Shown piece by piece: positions 1 through 8,900 of a stretch of 14,757 bases of DNA. The DNA is taken from assembly GCA_036654795.1 (NCBI GenBank), contig JAVVRI010000078.1:1-14757 (forward strand), read 5' to 3'. Source of the stretch: JAVVRI01 sp036654795. GTDB lineage: Bacteria; Bacteroidota; Bacteroidia; Bacteroidales; Tannerellaceae. Every line of letters begins with the position of its first letter. Position 1 is the first letter of the stretch. Under the pieces are notes generated by a model that saw nothing but the letters and a program-made list of their open reading frames with translations, had not been told where the DNA came from and searched no databases. The position numbers and the translations under genes were made by a program.

Positions 1-1254
1 CAACGCTTCTGCCGGAGCCATTTGTATCACTTTGTGAGTCGGCATCCAAATGCCGAGACTAATCATGCCTGCCATCAACCCATAAGCACCTGCAAGGGTC
101 AGGGCGAAGCGCCACCAAGTGTATTCCAGACGGTAAGTGTCCGGAAGGTCGAAGTAAAGCATATTCAGGATAAACAACAGCACAAAAGGAAGCGTCAGCA
201 GCAACAGGCTCAACCCCTCCACACGCAAGAACCGCTGTAGTTGCCCGTGCCCGGAGCCTAACGCCATGCGAAGCCCCATCTCGCCGCGCCTCTGTTGCGT
301 GCGCAGCCAGAAGGTGCCGACAATGCCGAAGAAGACGTTTAGCAGCATAAAGCCAACGAGGGCGGACTTCTTCTTCATATTGTCCTCTCGCCCTTTCAGC
401 ATCTTCGTCCTCATCTCGCTCAGCGGGGTGACATTGTCTACATAGACATTATTCACTGTCAGCCTATCGCCCAAGCTTTGCAGAAACGATTCCATCTCTT
501 CGGCTTTGAAGCCGGGCTTCATACGAAGCAGGCAGTCCATGCCGAGCAGGTAGCCATCATTCACTTTTTTCTCTATATCTTTGCGTTCATTCACCACAAA
601 GTAGCAAGCCTTATGCTTTTTATATTCGTTTGTGCGGAAAAGACCGGACACGGCGGCAATAGGATTCACGTTGGTACCGGAAGAGCCAAACTTCACCGAT
701 TTGCCCATCGCTATCCCGTCCTTAAAGAGGCGCTCCTCCAAATCGGAAGTAACCACAATCTTGCCACCACTCTGCTCTATAATAGGAAGCAGCGGTTTAC
801 CCTCTTTGCTTTTAATGCGAAGCAGAGCAAAGTATTCCGGAGTAACCGAGAACTGCTGAAACGTGAGTGCTTTTTCTGTCGAATCTGCATCAGACCGGAT
901 CAGCGAAGACCAACTATTGTTCTCGCTATACGGGCAAGAAGCAACCCCAAAGCTAAGAGCTTCCACTTGTGGATTCTTCTTCATGTTCTCTACCAGACGC
1001 AAAACGTCCTCTCCGGTGCTTGTTGGCAAAAGCGAATCGGGCACATAACCGGGCATGCCGGCAGACAGTTTATCTAAATTCACTCGGTAGGTATCCTCTA
1101 TGTTGAACCCCAACGGAGAATGATAGGTGTAGGCGTCGACCAATAAAGAGTCCATCATCACCCATAAGACAGCCACTACAACCAGCAGCTCGGTGAATAT
1201 CCAGCCATTGCTGCGCCGTTCGTTCCATATTATTTTAATTATATGCTTAATCAT
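1..1254 (-). CDS. FtsX/MacB-type ABC transporter permease, 3' end cut by window edge
   Basis: The frame is open from ATG at 1254 to the left edge: 418 codons, no stop. It is an inner-membrane permease subunit of a MacB-like ABC exporter. A first membrane helix lies at about residues 15-38. A large periplasmic domain follows to about 290. Three more helices lie near 295-316, 345-365 and 385-408. The FtsX signature RRGEMGLRMALGSG follows the second helix at about residue 322, as in the family. The last visible residues (APAEAL) match the usual FtsX-family end, so only a few residues should be missing. The start follows the stop of the preceding permease gene by 18 bases, so the two are surely co-transcribed. 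The two permeases have the same layout but differ greatly in sequence and may form a heterodimer. The substrate cannot be told from sequence. Confidence 0.9.
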   Translation of the reverse strand, partial: MIKHIIKIIWNERRSNGWIFTELLVVVAVLWVMMDSLLVDAYTYHSPLGFNIEDTYRVNLDKLSAGMPGYVPDSLLPTSTGEDVLRLVENMKKNPQVEALSFGVASCPYSENNSWSSLIRSDADSTEKALTFQQFSVTPEYFALLRIKSKEGKPLLPIIEQSGGKIVVTSDLEERLFKDGIAMGKSVKFGSSGTNVNPIAAVSGLFRTNEYKKHKACYFVVNERKDIEKKVNDGYLLGMDCLLRMKPGFKAEEMESFLQSLGDRLTVNNVYVDNVTPLSEMRTKMLKGREDNMKKKSALVGFMLLNVFFGIVGTFWLRTQQRRGEMGLRMALGSGHGQLQRFLRVEGLSLLLLTLPFVLLFILNMLYFDLPDTYRLEYTWWRFALTLAGAYGLMAGMISLGIWMPTHKVIQMAPAEAL

Positions 1255-1272
1255 AATTACCTGCTTTACTTG

Positions 1273-2541
1273 TTAGTTATTGTTTTCGTTTCCACTTAAT
1301 GCGTCGCTTATCTGCTGGCGGGCAATATGAACAGCCGGCACACAGGCAGAGAGCAGATTGAGTATAAGGCTAAATAGCAGAGCCAGTCCAAAGACAGCGG
1401 GCTGGAAAAGCATGTCGCCATTCAGCGCCGTGTCGGCATTCTTGAACAGGAAGTCCCGGCAAAGAGGAAGTAGTGCAAAAGACAGTATCAACCCGATCGC
1501 ACCTCCCAGCAACGTTGTCACTCCGTTCTCTATCAGTATCTGCCGGATCAGTACACCCGGTGTTGCCCCGAAGGCCTTGCGAACACCCAGTTCCTCCCTC
1601 CGCTTTTGCACAGAAGACTGAATAACACCCAGCAGATTCAAAGCCGGAACAAGCAACAGGAAAAGCAGCAACCCGCCCGTCTCCGCCAGATAGTCCTTCC
1701 ATTCCACTTTCACCTGCCCGTCAGAACCGATAGCCTTCTCCATACGCGAGATCGGATTATGAAGGAAGTTTATGCGGGCATCCTGCTTCGTCGAGTTGTA
1801 GCGGGCTGTTTCCTTTTTCAGCTCTTGCCGGATGGCAGCAAAGTCGTCCGTCGTTTTAGCCAGCAGGCACATCTTAAAAACACCGGACATATTCTCCATA
1901 AAACTGGCATCCAGCAAACTCTGACTGCTGCTATAAGGCGCCCACACTTCGGCATAAGAGGTGTCCGCCGCACGGCTCACGTTGCTCACTACGCCACAAA
2001 TGGTGTACGACAGCATCCCGATGATAATCTCCTTGCCAACCACCTCTGTCGTGCCGTATAGCTTGCGCGCCACGTTCTCCGACACCACGGCTTGAGGAAT
2101 GGCAGAGCGGAAGTCCGCCTCCGTAAAAGGTTTGCCGGACAGGAAGCGGAAGGCATAGATCGTCCAAAAGCCCGGATCGGTGTACTTCACGGAGTATGCC
2201 TTATACATCCGCTTGCCGGGAATGGAAAGAGACTGTTCCATATCAGCCCAGGCACTGACTGCTTCCGGAGTCTTCAGCGTATAGAAGCATTCGCGCACCG
2301 CTTCGGACGACATAGCTCCACGGTTCCTATTATCACCCGATTCTACTTCTGTTCCAAACTCAATATACATCATGCGGTCGCGGTTCACCTCCGGACGGAA
2401 GTTGGCGGATTGCACCTGAAAGACCAGTACCACCACCATAATCATAGCGATGGAGAGTGCCGTTCCGGCAATGGATATACTACTGATGAGCGGGTTCTCC
2501 CGCAGCATCTGCAAAGCTTGTTTCATGTATTGCTTAATCAT
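1273..2541 (-). CDS. FtsX/MacB-type ABC transporter permease
   Basis: This 422-residue inner-membrane permease has the MacB layout. Helix 1 is at about 18-42 and a periplasmic MacB-type domain at about 45-285. Helices 2-4 lie near 288-310, 339-361 and 380-404. The cytoplasmic FtsX motif RREELGVRKAFGAT is at 314-327. Such permeases couple a cytoplasmic ATPase to a periplasmic adaptor and move drugs, peptides or lipids out of the cell, or act as mechanotransmitters. The start is one base past the stop of the HlyD-type adaptor gene, which implies translational coupling and a shared complex. A second permease gene follows 18 bases downstream. No Walker A or ABC signature ATPase gene is in the window. 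The family call is firm; the exported substrate is unknown. Confidence 0.93.
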   Translation of the reverse strand: MIKQYMKQALQMLRENPLISSISIAGTALSIAMIMVVVLVFQVQSANFRPEVNRDRMMYIEFGTEVESGDNRNRGAMSSEAVRECFYTLKTPEAVSAWADMEQSLSIPGKRMYKAYSVKYTDPGFWTIYAFRFLSGKPFTEADFRSAIPQAVVSENVARKLYGTTEVVGKEIIIGMLSYTICGVVSNVSRAADTSYAEVWAPYSSSQSLLDASFMENMSGVFKMCLLAKTTDDFAAIRQELKKETARYNSTKQDARINFLHNPISRMEKAIGSDGQVKVEWKDYLAETGGLLLFLLLVPALNLLGVIQSSVQKRREELGVRKAFGATPGVLIRQILIENGVTTLLGGAIGLILSFALLPLCRDFLFKNADTALNGDMLFQPAVFGLALLFSLILNLLSACVPAVHIARQQISDALSGNENNN

Positions 2542-2542
2542 C

Positions 2543-3787
2543 TTATTTAAGTTTAAGTTTGTTCTTGTCTTTATAATTGGACATATCGGAGACGACCACC
2601 TGGTCGCCCAGCTTCAGACCGTCCACTACTTCTACATACTCGAAGTTGCTGTCGCCCAGTTGCACTTTGCGTTTGAACAGTTGGCCGCCGTTCACCACAA
2701 ACAGTTCATACTCCCCTTTACCCACATAATAGGAGGAGTTGCGGATACGCAGTACATCTTCTTTGACAGCGTTCATCACGTAGACGTCCGTTTTCAGACC
2801 AGAGCGCAGGCGCTTGTGGTTGTCCTCCTCCAACTGCACGGTGAAGGAGATCACGCCGTTTTTGGAGAGGGGCGTCACGTCGCTGACCGTACCATCGAGT
2901 TTGTCGCTGCCAATCTTTACCACAGCTTTGCTACCGGCAGCGATGCGGTCGCCATACGTATCGGCAATCTCGCCTTCTATCTTGAAGTGCGACAGATCGG
3001 AAACAATCGCCACCTTCGTGCCCTGCCCTACCTGTGCACCCACTTCATTATTCACATAAGTCAGGATGGCTTTGCGGGGGGAGCGTATCTGTGCGTCGTC
3101 CAGGATGCGTTTAGTCTCCGCCAGACTCTTGCGAAAGATGTTCAACTCCAGCTCTTTCACCTTCAGATCGGCTTCCACCAGTGTCTGCTCGTTGATGTAT
3201 TTCTGTTCGTCCTCTTTCAGCTCCAGCTGGCTCACGTTATAGTCCAGCTCCACCTGCCTTACCTTGTCCGTCGTTCCGGCACCCAAGCTGTCCAGGTAAT
3301 GCTCGTTGCGAAGTTCCACCTCTTTGCGGTTCAGCTTCATGTGAGACACCTTCAGGTTCATCTCCATCTCCGACAGTTTGTTGTGGTTGTTGACGCGCAG
3401 TTGCTGCAGTTGGAGGCGCTTCATCTGCTCTTCATCCAGTTTTTTGTTGTAGTCTGTTTCGGCAGTCTGCAAATCCAGTTTAAGGATGGGGGTACCAACC
3501 TCTACAGAGTCGCCGCCCTTCCTATAAATCTCCATGATGCGGGAGTTGATCGGTGAGTTGATGATCTCCTCGAACGCCGGGATCACTTTGCCACTGGCAC
3601 TGACCGACACCTCAATCAGCCCTTTGTCGATGGTAGATAAGATCAAGTCCTTCCGGCTAAGACTGGTCTGCATCAGTGAAAGGGCTACACCAATTACGCC
3701 AACTATGGCTACTGTTGTTGTTCCCCACTTCAGTATTTGCATGCGATGCGCCTTCTTTTGTGCCTCTTTTGAAATCTCTCTGTCCAT
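2543..3787 (-). CDS. HlyD/MacA-type periplasmic adaptor (membrane fusion protein) of an ABC exporter
   Basis: This 414-residue adaptor would link the two inner-membrane permeases to a TolC-like outer-membrane channel. Domains seen in order: a short basic cytoplasmic start (1-18), a membrane anchor (about 19-40), and the first half of a split lipoyl domain (about 64-105, with VEVGTPILKLDL). A long charged coiled-coil hairpin follows (about 106-230, rich in Leu, Glu and Lys). Then come the second lipoyl half (about 232-264, IRSPRKAILTYVNNEVGAQV), a beta-barrel (about 266-340) and a membrane-proximal domain to about 403. This order is diagnostic for HlyD/MacA/RND adaptors. It is the first gene of the visible operon and sits about 24 bases downstream of the predicted start point of a sigma-54 promoter. 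The outer-membrane partner is not in the window. Confidence 0.93.
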   Translation of the reverse strand: MDREISKEAQKKAHRMQILKWGTTTVAIVGVIGVALSLMQTSLSRKDLILSTIDKGLIEVSVSASGKVIPAFEEIINSPINSRIMEIYRKGGDSVEVGTPILKLDLQTAETDYNKKLDEEQMKRLQLQQLRVNNHNKLSEMEMNLKVSHMKLNRKEVELRNEHYLDSLGAGTTDKVRQVELDYNVSQLELKEDEQKYINEQTLVEADLKVKELELNIFRKSLAETKRILDDAQIRSPRKAILTYVNNEVGAQVGQGTKVAIVSDLSHFKIEGEIADTYGDRIAAGSKAVVKIGSDKLDGTVSDVTPLSKNGVISFTVQLEEDNHKRLRSGLKTDVYVMNAVKEDVLRIRNSSYYVGKGEYELFVVNGGQLFKRKVQLGDSNFEYVEVVDGLKLGDQVVVSDMSNYKDKNKLKLK

Positions 3788-3821
3788 ATTTGTCTATCTA
3801 TTTATTCTATGCCCTTCTATA

Positions 3822-3837
3822 AGCAAACTCCGTGCCA
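3822..3837 (-). promoter_or_regulatory. Sigma-54 (RpoN) -24/-12 promoter of the exporter operon
   Basis: Read on the - strand the site is TGGCACGGAGTTTGCT, a full match to the sigma-54 consensus TGGCACG-N4-TTGCW. The GG and GC doublets are separated by exactly ten bases. It reads toward the adaptor gene and predicts a transcript start near 3811, giving a leader of about 24 bases before the ATG at 3787. No good TAnnTTTG housekeeping box was seen in this leader. Sigma-54 promoters need an ATP-driven NtrC-family activator, so the exporter is probably under specific signal control, perhaps by a two-component system outside the window. Confidence 0.85.
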
Positions 3838-3881
3838 AAAACGTAAAGAGCTGATTATAGGAAGATAGAGAAAAAAGGAAG

Positions 3882-3897
3882 TGTTCATTATCGGACA
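3882..3897. promoter_or_regulatory. Candidate activator-binding dyad upstream of the sigma-54 promoter
   Basis: An imperfect 16-bp dyad, TGTTC-N6-GGACA, lies about 70-86 bases upstream of the predicted sigma-54 start point. A second half-site, TGTTCGG, begins at 3901, nineteen bases further upstream. NtrC-family activators usually bind paired dyads in this distance range. The position is suggestive, but the symmetry is limited (five bases per arm, one pair mismatched), so this is inference. Confidence 0.4.
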
Positions 3898-4033
3898 GTG
3901 TGTTCGGTTTTGTAAGCGATTACGCGCGGCCAAACTGTTTTAGGATAGTTGTACTACATGCAGACGCGTTAACTCTCAACATGCAATATATTAATGAAAA
4001 AGATCGGATGTTTTGCCCTGCAGCCTATATGCT

Positions 4034-4131
4034 ATTATGCTTTTGAGCTAGCTCGTAATTGTTTTTGAGCCTGCTCGTAATCAATTTTGAGCCGGCTCAA
4101 AATTGATTTCCAGCTAGCTCAAAAGTATAAT
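4034..4131. repeat. Four tandem 22-bp repeats with GAGC-NN-GCTC dyads inside a larger inverted repeat
   Basis: Repeat units start at 4041, 4063, 4085 and 4107, an exact 22-bp period. Units 1-3 begin TTTTGAGCNNGCTC and unit 4 is a variant beginning TTTCCAGCTAGCTC. The two central bases differ between units (TA, CT, CG, TA) while the flanks are kept. Unit 3 sits in a perfect 30-bp palindrome centred between 4093 and 4094 (4079-4108). The outermost arms, 4034-4053 and 4112-4131, are inverted copies of each other at 19 of 20 positions. The array could be operator DNA, a cruciform or RNA hairpin element, or a dispersed intergenic repeat. It lies about 230-320 bases upstream of the sigma-54 start point. 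I do not recognise it as a named element. Confidence 0.85.
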
Positions 4132-4152
4132 TAGAGTACTATTTTGATCTAA

Positions 4153-4212
4153 ATAGCCTTCCTTAACCTCTTTACCGGCGGCAATATGGGAAAGATGGTG
4201 GTGAAAGCTTAA
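4153..4212 (+). pseudogene. Probable 3' remnant of an NADP-dependent oxidoreductase gene (COG2130/CurA-like)
   Basis: The + strand frame ending in TAA at 4210-4212 reads AFLNLFTGGNMGKMVVKA before the stop. This resembles the conserved end of zinc-independent medium-chain oxidoreductases of the curcumin-reductase type, which commonly close with a phrase like 'AFxxLFxGxNxGKxVVKV'. An in-frame stop (4150-4152) lies just upstream, and no further matching sequence is recognisable before the 22-bp repeats. The rest of the gene therefore seems to have been deleted or decayed. A hairpin terminator follows at once, as it would for a once-functional gene convergent with the susD-like gene. The match is from memory and covers only 18 residues, so chance is possible. 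Confidence 0.5.
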
Positions 4213-4215
4213 TGC

Positions 4216-4263
4216 AAAAAAAAAGAAGGACCTCCCTTTATTACAAAAGGAAGTCCTTCTTTC
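4216..4263 (-). terminator. Intrinsic terminator of the susCD operon, probably bidirectional
   Basis: Stem arms at about 4223-4239 and 4246-4262 are nearly fully complementary (AAGAAGGAC... with ...GTCCTTCTT), enclosing a short loop. On the - strand the stem is followed by a run of nine T residues (As at 4216-4224 on +), a classic rho-independent terminator about 20 bases after the susD-like stop. On the + strand it is followed by TTTCTATTTAG, a weaker T-rich tail, so it may also serve transcripts coming from the left. Confidence 0.88.
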
Positions 4264-4281
4264 TATTTAGATATTATCAAA

Positions 4282-5937
4282 TCAGAAATTACCCTTATCG
4301 GCTCTATCCCACCATACGCGAGAACCACCAATATCACCCTTGAACTTGCTGCTCGAATTCTCGCTGTCCAGCAATTGAATGCCTTTCTGCAATTCGATAT
4401 TATTTGTATTGATCTCAACATCCGAATAGATCAATCGGCGAATCTGTTCGTTCGTGTCTATCGTTCCATTGCTGCTGTTCACGCGGTTCGGGAATAATTT
4501 AGGATAGCCCGTTCGACGATATTCAGCCCATGCTTCTGTAGACAACGGGAAGTTGGCCAACCATTTCTGGGTAATGATGCGTTGCAGTTTCTCTTCATTG
4601 TTTGCACTCTCATTCCATTTTACAGGGATCGTGTTCATAGCCACATGATTGTTTTTAGCATCAACCGGGTCTACAAAGTCTGTTTGAGCGGTTGTTCCGT
4701 TGATGTAGGCATTGATCTCCTCGTCCGTGATTTTAGTAACACCGGCATAAACGCCTTTATACTTCAATTCGTTCTTGATAGACACACGGATACCTTCTTC
4801 ATACAACTCCTTGGCAGTACCGCCCATATTCCATCCGCGCAAAGCGCCTTCTGCACGCAGGAAGTAAGCCTCTGCCACTTTCATGACTGGAAGCGGTGTT
4901 GAATAAGAACATACAACGCTGGAGAAATTGCCCCACTGATTGGGCTTGTTTGGTAAGCTACAGCCTGCACGAACACCTACATACATAGAGTTCTTTGCGA
5001 TCTTGGTTCCCTTTTCACCTACTATCTCACTCGGGTTCTTTGTAATATACAAGGCCGTACGCGGATCTTTATAACCTTCCATGATTGTTACCAGCGAAGC
5101 GTTCACACCGCAATCGCCCCATTCAAACATACGGGTCAACTCGTTGCTCAAACCCTGGTCTATTACGATGTCTTTGTTTCCGGCGTCAAGCACACCACCC
5201 TGATAGGCTTCTTCTGCTTTCTGTTTTGCCAAAGTAGGATTTACCTTCACGATACGCATGGCAATACGCAACTTAAACTGATTGGCTACCTTGATCCACA
5301 GAGCATGGTCTCCATTACACCAATAGTCGAACTTCTTCATGTTCTCCGGAGAAGAAGTACCATTTTTAAAACCAACGATTGCATCATCCAATAATTTGAA
5401 CATGCTGTTGTAGAGGTCTTCCTGCTTGTCGTAAGCGAAAGCCACATCATTGCCATCCAACACAGACTGATAGGCAACAGGCCCGTAGGCATCCGTCATC
5501 GTCAGCAGGGCATAAGCCTGTACGACACGCATAATGGCTGCATAATCCTTGAAACCTTTCTCGTCACATGTTTTGATCAGACGACGGGTGTTATTAAAGA
5601 TGTGTAAGTTGAAGTTTTCATACATACCTCCACAGAAGCCACGGTTCAGTTTGTAATCCACATTGCCATTACCGCCGAAGTTGTGAGGAGTCATGAAATA
5701 ACCACCAAACAGATCCACACTCAGATTTGTCCAAAACTGAAACATGTTCTGATGCGGAGCATACACATAGGTGATTGGTTCAAGGAACTGCGATTCAAAA
5801 GGCAGATCGCCCGGATCGACTTCATATTTATTTGTGTTCAGCTCCCCGAAGTTATCGGTACAGCCCACCATCATTGCACCACTTGCAATCGTACAGGCGG
5901 ACACAACGGCATATGTAAAGAATTTATTTATTTTCAT
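4282..5937 (-). CDS. SusD/RagB-family nutrient-binding outer-membrane lipoprotein (SusD-like_2 type)
   Basis: This 551-residue surface lipoprotein would bind the glycan and act as the lid on its SusC partner. A lipoprotein signal ends at MVGC with Cys26 as the lipidated residue. The mature start CTDNFGELNTNKYEVDP is typical of the SusD-like_2 group rather than of classical SusD. Family motifs follow: a helical TPR-like block with LWIKVANQFKLRIAMRIVKV (about 213-232), MKVAEAYFLRAEGALRGWN (352-370) and EKLQRIITQKWLANFPLSTE (449-468). The length is normal. The start lies 15 bases after the susC-like stop, the usual pairing, and a strong terminator follows. The substrate cannot be read from this protein; the neighbouring beta-galactosidase suggests a beta-galactoside. 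Confidence 0.95.
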   Translation of the reverse strand: MKINKFFTYAVVSACTIASGAMMVGCTDNFGELNTNKYEVDPGDLPFESQFLEPITYVYAPHQNMFQFWTNLSVDLFGGYFMTPHNFGGNGNVDYKLNRGFCGGMYENFNLHIFNNTRRLIKTCDEKGFKDYAAIMRVVQAYALLTMTDAYGPVAYQSVLDGNDVAFAYDKQEDLYNSMFKLLDDAIVGFKNGTSSPENMKKFDYWCNGDHALWIKVANQFKLRIAMRIVKVNPTLAKQKAEEAYQGGVLDAGNKDIVIDQGLSNELTRMFEWGDCGVNASLVTIMEGYKDPRTALYITKNPSEIVGEKGTKIAKNSMYVGVRAGCSLPNKPNQWGNFSSVVCSYSTPLPVMKVAEAYFLRAEGALRGWNMGGTAKELYEEGIRVSIKNELKYKGVYAGVTKITDEEINAYINGTTAQTDFVDPVDAKNNHVAMNTIPVKWNESANNEEKLQRIITQKWLANFPLSTEAWAEYRRTGYPKLFPNRVNSSNGTIDTNEQIRRLIYSDVEINTNNIELQKGIQLLDSENSSSKFKGDIGGSRVWWDRADKGNF

Positions 5938-5952
5938 AAGACTGTCTGAATT

Positions 5953-8900
5953 TTAGAAGTTGAGTTTTAAGTTAAGACCAAAGCTGCGAGATGCGGGCAA
6001 TGCGAACATATCCACACCCTGCCATCCATTGCCTGTACCTGCCGATACGTCCGGATCCATAGGAGCGTCTTTATAGAAGAAGAACAGGTTACGACCGATC
6101 AATGAGGCAGACAGATGCTTGCCTGTACCCATCAGATTGCGGAACGTATAACCGAAAGACAACTCGCGCAAGCGTACATTGGTTGCATTATACACATACA
6201 GTTCGTTTGCATACTGAGAGTTGAAGTTCGTAGCACCTGTTGATGAATAAAACTTCTGTGCGTCAAACTTCACCCCTTCAAACTCCACGCCACCATTGTC
6301 GCGCGCTGCACCTGAACGTTCGGAAACGCCCCAACCGTCCAGCGTGGCTTCTGTCATTGACAATACTTTGCCACCTACTTTGGCATCAATCAGGAAGGAC
6401 AGCGAAAAGTCCTTATAGTTGAATGTGTTCGACCAACCCATGTTTACTTTTGCATTCATATCGCCGACGTATTTCAAATCCTCAATGCCATCTCCTCCCA
6501 AACGTGGAGAGCCGTCAGATACAAGCGGTTTACCGTTGTCGTCTCTGGCTATCTGGCGTACATACAGGTCGCCATAGTAGCCACCTTCTTTCATGATTAT
6601 CTTTGCACCACCATAATCAGCCAATACTAAACCTTTAGGCAGTTCTTCCACCAATTTTTTAATCTTGCTGACATTATAAGAGAAGTTGAAGTTGGTGTTC
6701 CAACTGAAGTTCGTTGTAAATTGGTTATGCCAACCTAAAGCGATCTCAAATCCCTGGTTCTGTACGTCACCGGCATTTACATAACGGTTTCTCAAGCCTG
6801 TTTCCCAAGGAGCTGAAATAGAGAAGAACTGATTCTTTGTATTGGTCTTATAGTAGGTCAGGTTTGCATTCAAACGATTTTGAAAGAACACACCGTCGAA
6901 ACCTATTTCCAACGAGTTCGTCTTTTCAGGCTTCAATGTTTTGAACGGAGCTTTGTCCGGAGGAGTCAAAGAGCCCTGATCTTTCAAGCTGTAACGCAAG
7001 TTTGTCATAAAGACAGGCACGTCGTTACCTACTACAGAATAAGAAGCACGAAACTTGAACAAGTCTACATTCTTTCCGAAGTTGATAAACTTGTCCAACA
7101 AGGCGCTTACACCAACTGACGGATAGAAGAAAGACATACCATCCGTAAATGCCAAAGCAGAAGACCAGTCATTACGAGCCGTTACATCAAGAAACAAACC
7201 GTCCATATATCCAAACTGTGCTGTTGCAAAGACCGAATTCAATCGTTTTTCCTTCAACGATTCGCTTGTGTTCAGGCGATAGTAGTTTGCCGGAGAGAAG
7301 ATGTTCGGATAATACGCATTTCCTGTCGGCTTGCCGTCTATCACAACAAATTTAGAATCACCCCAACCGATCAAGTCCACACTCGAACCGGTTGTCTTCG
7401 TGAAGCTACCACCGGCCGTTACAGACAATGAGTACTTTTCATCCCATGTCTTGTTGTAGCTTGCCAACAAGTCGCCATACATCTGTTCGCTAAATATACG
7501 TGAATCCTTCATACTTCCCAACAGGTTACGTCCGCCCGTGCTGGAAGCATATTCATTGTAAATCCACTTCTCGTCACCACGCTCATAACGCAAACGTCCT
7601 GCCACAGACAGACCGGTCATAATCTCATATTTAATGCTACCGCCAAACTCATACCGGTTACGGTCTGAAACGGGTTTCTGGCGGTTCACCATCCAATAGG
7701 GGTTAGAGAATTGTTCCTGCTTCGTGTTTGTCCAATTCTGCACGCTGGCGTTCAACGTCGGGTCATACACCTCATAGTTTGTCTTATAGTCATTCCAGTT
7801 TTCTCCTCTGGGGAACAAATAAGCTCCGGTAATAGGGTTCGTAAGGAAACCGGCAGCAGACTGGTTCTCGATATGCTGGTTGTTGTAGCGGGCACTAACG
7901 TCCACATGCACCTTCTTCCACAGATCGAAGCCAACCTTAGCCAACAAGTTATGGCTCATATACTCGTTCTTGGGTGTTACGCCGTTCGATGCTACATTGG
8001 CATACGAGAAATAAGACTGGATGTTCTCGTTACCTCCTGCCAGAGAGATGGAGTTGTTGGTTGTATAACCTGTGCGGAAAAATTCCTTGGCATAGTTGGG
8101 GGCTGCAGCAGATAGCTTATCGCCCCAGCTGAACGTACCCGAATTGCTCATTCCATAATTGTTCTGAAACTTAGGCAATGACGTCACGCTCTCTACCGTT
8201 GTGTTGCTGGATACGTTGATGGCTACTTTTCCTGCCTGAGCAGATTTTGTTGTAATCATGATCGCACCATTGGCAGCAACAGCACCATACAAGGCTGCTG
8301 CCGAGGCACCCTTCAACAAGGTTAGCTGGGCTATATCATCCGGGTTGATGGTAGACATGGCGTCGCCACCATCACGACCACCACCATAATTGCTGCTCAC
8401 CTGAGAGTCGGACACGTTCATCATCAGAGGCACACCATCCACCACAATCAGCGGCTGGTTGCTACCATTGATAGACTTGTTACCACGAAGCAGAATTTTG
8501 GAAGCACCACCGGCACCTGTAGAGTTCGGCGTGATCTGCAAACCTGCACTCTTACCTTGCAAAGAGTTGATCATGTTCACATTCTTGATCTCATTCAGCT
8601 CCTTCCCTCCTACCGTCTGTGCGGCATAGGTCAATGTTTTAGATTCTCTCTTGATGCCCATGGCGGTTACAACCACTTCGTCAATGTTTAATGCTCCGGA
8701 TCCCAATGTTACATTAACAACATTCTTTCCGGCTACCGGCACTTCTTTCGTCTCCAATCCAAGGAAGGAAAAGACCAAGGTACCATTGTCATTTACTTCG
8801 ATGGTATACTTACCATCCAAATCAGTTACCGTACCATTCGTGGTACCTTTTACAATTACGTTCGCACCAATTAATGGCGCATTGGCGTCTTTGTCCGTGA

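Noticed and set aside
478..1077. + strand open frame (199 codons) opposite the left-edge permease
   Set aside because: The - strand carries a continuous permease frame with membrane helices and the FtsX motif; the + frame has no family features.
2450..3556. Long + strand open frame (368 codons) opposite the adaptor gene
   Set aside because: It lies antisense to a clear HlyD-type gene in its full length, its protein is rich in His, Gln, Val and Leu with no family motif, and it looks like a codon-composition shadow.
3994..4068. 24-residue + strand frame beginning MKKIGCFAL
   Set aside because: It runs into the 22-bp repeats, has no family match and is short enough to occur by chance.
4034..4131. 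CRISPR array
   Set aside because: The units are contiguous, with no unique spacers of 25-40 bp, and no cas genes are present.
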